DNA of 9,079 nt, from positions 1 to 9,079 of the forward strand of contig DATFQE010000104.1 of assembly GCA_035264445.1 (NCBI GenBank), written 5' to 3'. Of the stretch, positions 5,763 to 9,079 are shown piece after piece (the first letter of the stretch is position 1; each line of letters opens with the position of its first letter). Origin of the DNA: DATFQE01 sp035264445. GTDB lineage: Bacteria > Actinomycetota > Thermoleophilia > Gaiellales > Gaiellaceae. A model generated the notes under the pieces. The model ran no database searches. It worked only from the letters and a program-made list of their open reading frames with translations, and had not been told where the DNA came from. The position numbers were made by a program, and so were the translations under genes.

Positions 5763-7457
5763 CTACTTCGCTGGGCAGCTGCGGACGCGCCAGTCGAGCG
5801 TCGCCACGCGCGAGTCCTTGAGGAACGCGACCGCCCGCACCCGTGAAGTGCCGCGGAGGAACCTACGCGGGACGACCGCGCGGAAGGGCGGGCGCCGGTC
5901 TCGCCGGATCCGCCGGTCGCCGGCGTAGAAGTGTGCCGAGCCGATCCGCGCCGCGTCCGCGCCGCCCACGCCGACCGACACGGGCCCGCGAGCGCAGACC
6001 CGCCCCCTGGAGCGGCCGCGCTCGTAACGGACGCGCAAGCCGAGCGACACGCCCTGCCGGCACGTCCCGCCCGCACACATTCGGAGCTTCGCCAGCCGGG
6101 TGGCGAGGTCGGCCTTCAACGGCGCGTGGGCCGCGCTGGCGTGCAGGCTCGTGAGCTCGTTCGGATCGGCCGCGAGGTCGTAGAGCTCCTGCTCGTTCGT
6201 GGAGTGCTCGACGTAGACGTAGCGCGGCGAGCGGAGCGCCCTGTAGCCGGTCGTCTCCAGCAGGATGTCGCGCCCGGAGTACAGGCGCGGATCTCGCGCG
6301 AACGGCTGCAGCGGCCGGCCGTCCATGGCGCGCCCGGGAGTGGCGCCGGCGGCAGAGACGATCGTCGGCGCCAGGTCGATGTTCGCCACCAGCTGAGGAC
6401 GGACGGCGCCGCGCGGTATCCCCGGCCCGCGGACGATCAGCGGCACGCGCGTGGACGGCTCGTAGTGGAGCACCTTGCCGGTCTGGACGCGGTGCTCGCC
6501 GTGGAAGAAGCCGTTGTCGGACGTGAAGACGATCAGCGTGGTGTCGAGCTCGCCGGCGGCGCGGAGCGCGGCGACGATCTCGGCGATCCCCTCGTCGACG
6601 GCCAGCAGCGACTCGAGCCGCTGGCGGTACTCCTCGGTGATCGCCGCGACACGACCGGGCCCGATCACGGGCCGAGCCCGGATCCCGCGCGGCTTGTCGC
6701 TCACGTCCGCCTCGTTGAACGCCGGCGTGACGGGCAGCGGCTCCGCAGCGAAGCGATTCCGGTGCCTCGGCGCGGGCACCGGCGTCGCCAGGTTGACCGG
6801 GTCGTCGGGCTCGCGCGGGCCGCCGCTGTGCGGGGCGAGGTAGGCGACGTTGAGGAAGAAGGGGCCGCCCGGCGCCAGTCGCCGCACGGCATCGACGGCC
6901 TTGCGTGTGTAGACGTCCGCCTGGTACGAGGCGGGATCGACGCCGTAGCGGACCGTCCTCCCGTTCTCGTTCAGGGTGTAGTTGTAGAACTGGTAGGTGG
7001 AGGGGTCGACGGACCCGTACCACTCGGTCCAGCCGGGCGGGATCTCGGTGGCCGAGCGGCGCCCGTACCCGTTCAGGTACTTGCCGATGTGCACCGTTCG
7101 GTAGCCGGCGCGCTGCAGCCAGACGGGCAGCGTGTTCGTGTGGTCGAGCTTCTCGTAGCCGCCGGTCGGGGCGGCGTTGCCCATCACGGTGTGGTTGTGC
7201 GCGTACTGGCCGGTCAGGAAGGTCGAGCGCGACGGGCAGCAGAGCGGGAAGGAGACGAAGCTGTTCGCGAAGGTCGTTCCCTCGGCAGCGAGCAGCGCCC
7301 GCACGTTCGTCATCACGCGCAGCGACTCGACCGTCTGGTCGTCGGTCATGACGACGAGGACGTTCGGCCTGGCCGGCGCCTGCGTCGATCCCGCGCCCGC
7401 CGACCCGGCGATCCCGGCGCCGATGCTGACCGCAAGCAAGAGAGCGAGCCCTCTCAC
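5763..7457 (-). CDS. Secreted sulfatase, GNS/SULF-like family S1
   Basis: Family S1 sulfatases hydrolyse sulfate esters using a formylglycine made from a cysteine. This 564-residue protein starts with a Sec-type signal peptide (GTG 7457; R2, hydrophobic 4-17, probable cleavage near AGA-GS at 21-24), so it is exported. Catalytic features are the metal-binding DD (39-40), the formylglycine motif C73-C-P-S-R77 with TG at 82-83, GKYLNGYG (125-132), H210 and SDNG (313-316), plus K328. The context CCPSRSTFLTGQYAHNH and TLPVWLQRAGYRT resembles N-acetylglucosamine-6-sulfatase and SULF enzymes; the real substrate is unknown. Residues after about 461 form a basic extension with four cysteines (461, 466, 488, 561), probably a beta-sandwich. 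Activation needs a formylglycine-generating enzyme, which is not in this window. It lies 23 bp after the DUF255 gene and 10 bp before fbiC, so it is probably co-transcribed. Confidence 0.93.
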   Translation of the reverse strand: MRGLALLLAVSIGAGIAGSAGAGSTQAPARPNVLVVMTDDQTVESLRVMTNVRALLAAEGTTFANSFVSFPLCCPSRSTFLTGQYAHNHTVMGNAAPTGGYEKLDHTNTLPVWLQRAGYRTVHIGKYLNGYGRRSATEIPPGWTEWYGSVDPSTYQFYNYTLNENGRTVRYGVDPASYQADVYTRKAVDAVRRLAPGGPFFLNVAYLAPHSGGPREPDDPVNLATPVPAPRHRNRFAAEPLPVTPAFNEADVSDKPRGIRARPVIGPGRVAAITEEYRQRLESLLAVDEGIAEIVAALRAAGELDTTLIVFTSDNGFFHGEHRVQTGKVLHYEPSTRVPLIVRGPGIPRGAVRPQLVANIDLAPTIVSAAGATPGRAMDGRPLQPFARDPRLYSGRDILLETTGYRALRSPRYVYVEHSTNEQELYDLAADPNELTSLHASAAHAPLKADLATRLAKLRMCAGGTCRQGVSLGLRVRYERGRSRGRVCARGPVSVGVGGADAARIGSAHFYAGDRRIRRDRRPPFRAVVPRRFLRGTSRVRAVAFLKDSRVATLDWRVRSCPAK

Positions 7458-7478
7458 CCCGGGAACCTGACAAACGAG

Positions 7479-7506
7479 TGTTAGCCGGCTGTTAGGCGGG
7501 TGTTCG
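7479..7506. repeat. Short 11-nt-period repeat TGTTAG/TGTTAG/TGTTCG
   Basis: Hexamers begin at 7479, 7490 and 7501, exactly 11 nt apart, about one helical turn. They span the last codons and the stop of the DUF255 gene and the start of the gap before the sulfatase gene. The array could be a phased protein-binding site or an accident of the coding sequence (the minus strand encodes the terminal NTRLTAG). Two full copies plus a partial one is thin evidence. Confidence 0.3.
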
Positions 7507-9079
7507 AATTCACGACGTCGGCCGGGTCGGTCACCGGGGCCCGGCAGACGAAGCTCTCGCAGAGGTAGACGGCCGGGCGGCCGTCGACGAGCCGCTTGCC
7601 CTCGAGCAGCGGCACGCCGTCGGCGGGCCCGACCGCTACGACGACGCGCGGGTCGAAGCCGGCCAGCGCCGCCTTCGCAACCTCGCTGTCCGGGGGGCCG
7701 GCGATCGCGAGCTCGCGCGGCGGGGAGAAGTGCAGGTCGAGCGCCGACAGCGCCCACCCGAACGCGAGCGGCACGCGACCGGCTGCGCGATGCACGAGCC
7801 GGAAGACGGAGACGGCGCGCCGCTCGAGCTCGTCGTCGCCGTAGATGCGCGCGAGCCGCAGCAGCACCCAGGCCAGCATCGAGTTGCCCGACGGCGTCGG
7901 CTGGTCCTCGAGGTCCTTCCGGCGGGCGACGAGCTCCTCGCCCGCCGACAGGAAGAAGCCGCCGCGCTCCTCGTCGGCGAACAGCTCGATCGCGAGCCGC
8001 GCGAGCCGGTTCGCCTCCTCGAGCCAGCGCACCTCGCCGGTCGCGACGTGGAGCTCGAGCAGGCCGTTCGCGACGTCGGCGTAGTCGGGGAGGAATCCCG
8101 CGGCGCCCGAGCGTCCTTCGCGCCACGTCCGGTAAAGGCGTCCGTCGCCGTCGGAGAGCGGGCCGAGGATGAACTCCGCGAGCCGCACGCCCGCCTCGCG
8201 CCAGTCGTCTCGCTCGAGCCGCCTCGAGGCCTCGGCGAGCGCGGCGAGCAGCAGGCCGTTCCACGAGGCGACGACCTTGTCGTCGCGCGCCGGCTTCGGC
8301 CGGCGTTCGCGCTCCTCGAACAGCCGCGCGCGCAGCTCGGGATCGAGCTGACCGCGGATGACGGAGCGCCCGTGCTCGAACGGCTGCAGCAGCTCCTCCG
8401 GAACGCCCTCGTCGGCGGTCCACGTGAACGTGAGCCCTTCGACGCCGTTCGTGTCCGCGTCCTGCGACGACGCGAAGCCGCCGTCCGGCAGCGCGAGCTC
8501 GCGGAGGACGTACGCGAGCGTCTCCTCGACGACCTCGCGGTAGCGCTCGTCGCCGGTGACGACCCAGGCGTGTAGGTAGTTCGCCGCGAGCAGCGCGTTG
8601 TCGTAAAGCATCTTCTCGAAGTGCGGAACGAGCCAGCGCGCGTCGACCGCGTACCGGTGGAAGCCGCCGCCGACCAGGTCGTACATGCCGCCCGCGGCCA
8701 TGGCGTCGAGCGTCTTCACGACCATCGGGAGCGCCTCGTCGTCGCGGGCACTCCACCTGAGCAGGAACTCCAGCACCGAGGCCGGCGGGAACTTCGGCGC
8801 TCCGCCGAAGCCGCCGTTGACCGGGTCGAACACCGAGCGCAAATTGCGAGCGGCCTCGTGCAGGAGGTTCTCGGTGAGGGGATCTGCCGAAGGGGCAACG
8901 TCGGCGCGAACGGCGTCCACGAGGGAGCGGGCCTGCTCGGTCACGTCCGCGCGGTTCTCGCGGTACGCCTTCGAGACCGCCTCGAGCAGCTGGGGAAAGC
9001 TCGGCAGCCCGTGCCGCGGCTCGGGCGGAAAGTAGGTGCCGCCGTAGAACGGCGCGCCCTCGGGGGTGAGAAAGACCGT
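7481..9079 (-). CDS. YyaL/DUF255 (SPATA20-like) protein, N-terminus beyond the window
   Basis: Family members join an N-terminal thioredoxin-like domain (with a CHWCH-type motif) to an (alpha/alpha)6 barrel like N-acylglucosamine 2-epimerases. Their biochemical role is unsettled. The frame is open to the last base, giving 532 C-terminal residues; the Met at 8944 is internal. The visible protein begins in the end of the thioredoxin-like domain (TVFLTPEGAPFYGGTYFPPE, residues 1-20 of the visible part). The barrel follows with family blocks FGGAPKFP, GGGFHRYAVD, PHFEKMLYDNALLAANY, SSQDADTNGVEG, VVASWNGLLLAALAEA, TPSGNSMLAW and the C-terminal LCESFVCRAPVTDP. The missing stretch should be roughly 100 residues and should hold the CHWCH-like motif. 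It is the most upstream visible gene of the minus-strand run, so the operon promoter lies outside the window. Confidence 0.92.
   Translation of the reverse strand, partial: TVFLTPEGAPFYGGTYFPPEPRHGLPSFPQLLEAVSKAYRENRADVTEQARSLVDAVRADVAPSADPLTENLLHEAARNLRSVFDPVNGGFGGAPKFPPASVLEFLLRWSARDDEALPMVVKTLDAMAAGGMYDLVGGGFHRYAVDARWLVPHFEKMLYDNALLAANYLHAWVVTGDERYREVVEETLAYVLRELALPDGGFASSQDADTNGVEGLTFTWTADEGVPEELLQPFEHGRSVIRGQLDPELRARLFEERERRPKPARDDKVVASWNGLLLAALAEASRRLERDDWREAGVRLAEFILGPLSDGDGRLYRTWREGRSGAAGFLPDYADVANGLLELHVATGEVRWLEEANRLARLAIELFADEERGGFFLSAGEELVARRKDLEDQPTPSGNSMLAWVLLRLARIYGDDELERRAVSVFRLVHRAAGRVPLAFGWALSALDLHFSPPRELAIAGPPDSEVAKAALAGFDPRVVVAVGPADGVPLLEGKRLVDGRPAVYLCESFVCRAPVTDPADVVNSNTRLTAG

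Noticed and set aside
4202..5821. A 539-residue plus-strand open frame antisense to fbiC
   Set aside because: No recognisable domain, and fbiC on the other strand carries both radical-SAM motifs.
5931..7484. A 517-residue plus-strand open frame opposite the sulfatase
   Set aside because: Low-complexity Arg/Gly/Val-rich translation antisense to the sulfatase gene, which has clear catalytic motifs.
5763..8756. A 997-residue minus-strand open frame covering sulfatase and the DUF255 region
   Set aside because: Only the part from GTG 7457 encodes the sulfatase. The rest is an Arg/Ala-rich shadow of the DUF255 gene in another frame.
1..9079. CRISPR array, tRNA, rRNA, insertion sequence or phage genes
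   Set aside because: I found no regularly spaced repeats of suitable length, no cloverleaf or rRNA-like segments, and no transposase or integrase motifs. The frames are filled by chromosomal-type genes.

Overview
The window is very GC-rich, almost fully coding DNA from an actinobacterium. The strongest clue is the fused CofG-CofH (FbiC) protein, an arrangement typical of F420-making Actinomycetota. GTG starts and probable leaderless starts fit the same group. The protein styles (short fused FbiC, GNS/SULF-like sulfatase with a beta-rich tail, cupin next to a ureohydrolase) remind me of Thermoleophilia (Solirubrobacterales/Gaiellales), but that is an inference from memory. I see no tRNA, rRNA, insertion sequence, CRISPR array or phage gene.

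Left part (1-1283, plus strand): the 3' end of a small single-domain cupin gene, truncated by the window edge. Four bases later comes an agmatinase/arginase-family ureohydrolase with all six manganese ligands. The two look co-transcribed. The ureohydrolase has no ATG, GTG or TTG at its expected N-terminus and probably begins at a CTG.

Middle (1255-3404): a 287-residue protein of unknown function on the minus strand and a diaminopimelate decarboxylase (lysA) on the plus strand diverge from start codons only 23 bp apart. In that gap two TAnnnT -10-like hexamers, one per strand, overlap at a GTAC palindrome. Each lies 6-7 nt before its start codon, the layout expected of a symmetric bidirectional promoter making two leaderless mRNAs. 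The unknown gene overlaps the ureohydrolase tail-to-tail by 29 bp. The lysA stop and the fbiC stop share the same CTAG tetranucleotide.

Right part (3401-9079, minus strand): three co-directional genes, transcribed in the order YyaL/DUF255 protein (5' end beyond the window) -> secreted sulfatase -> fbiC, with gaps of 23 and 10 bp. FbiC makes FO, the deazaflavin chromophore of coenzyme F420. The sulfatase is exported, and the DUF255 protein is a thioredoxin/glycosidase-like fold of unsettled function. Nothing in the sequence gives these three a shared pathway, so the operon may be one of convenience.

Most of the window is ordinary metabolism. No clearly new multi-gene system is evident. The points most worth checking are the symmetric divergent promoter, the shortened substrate loop of LysA, the unknown 287-residue family, the non-canonical start of the ureohydrolase, and the cupin-ureohydrolase pair.
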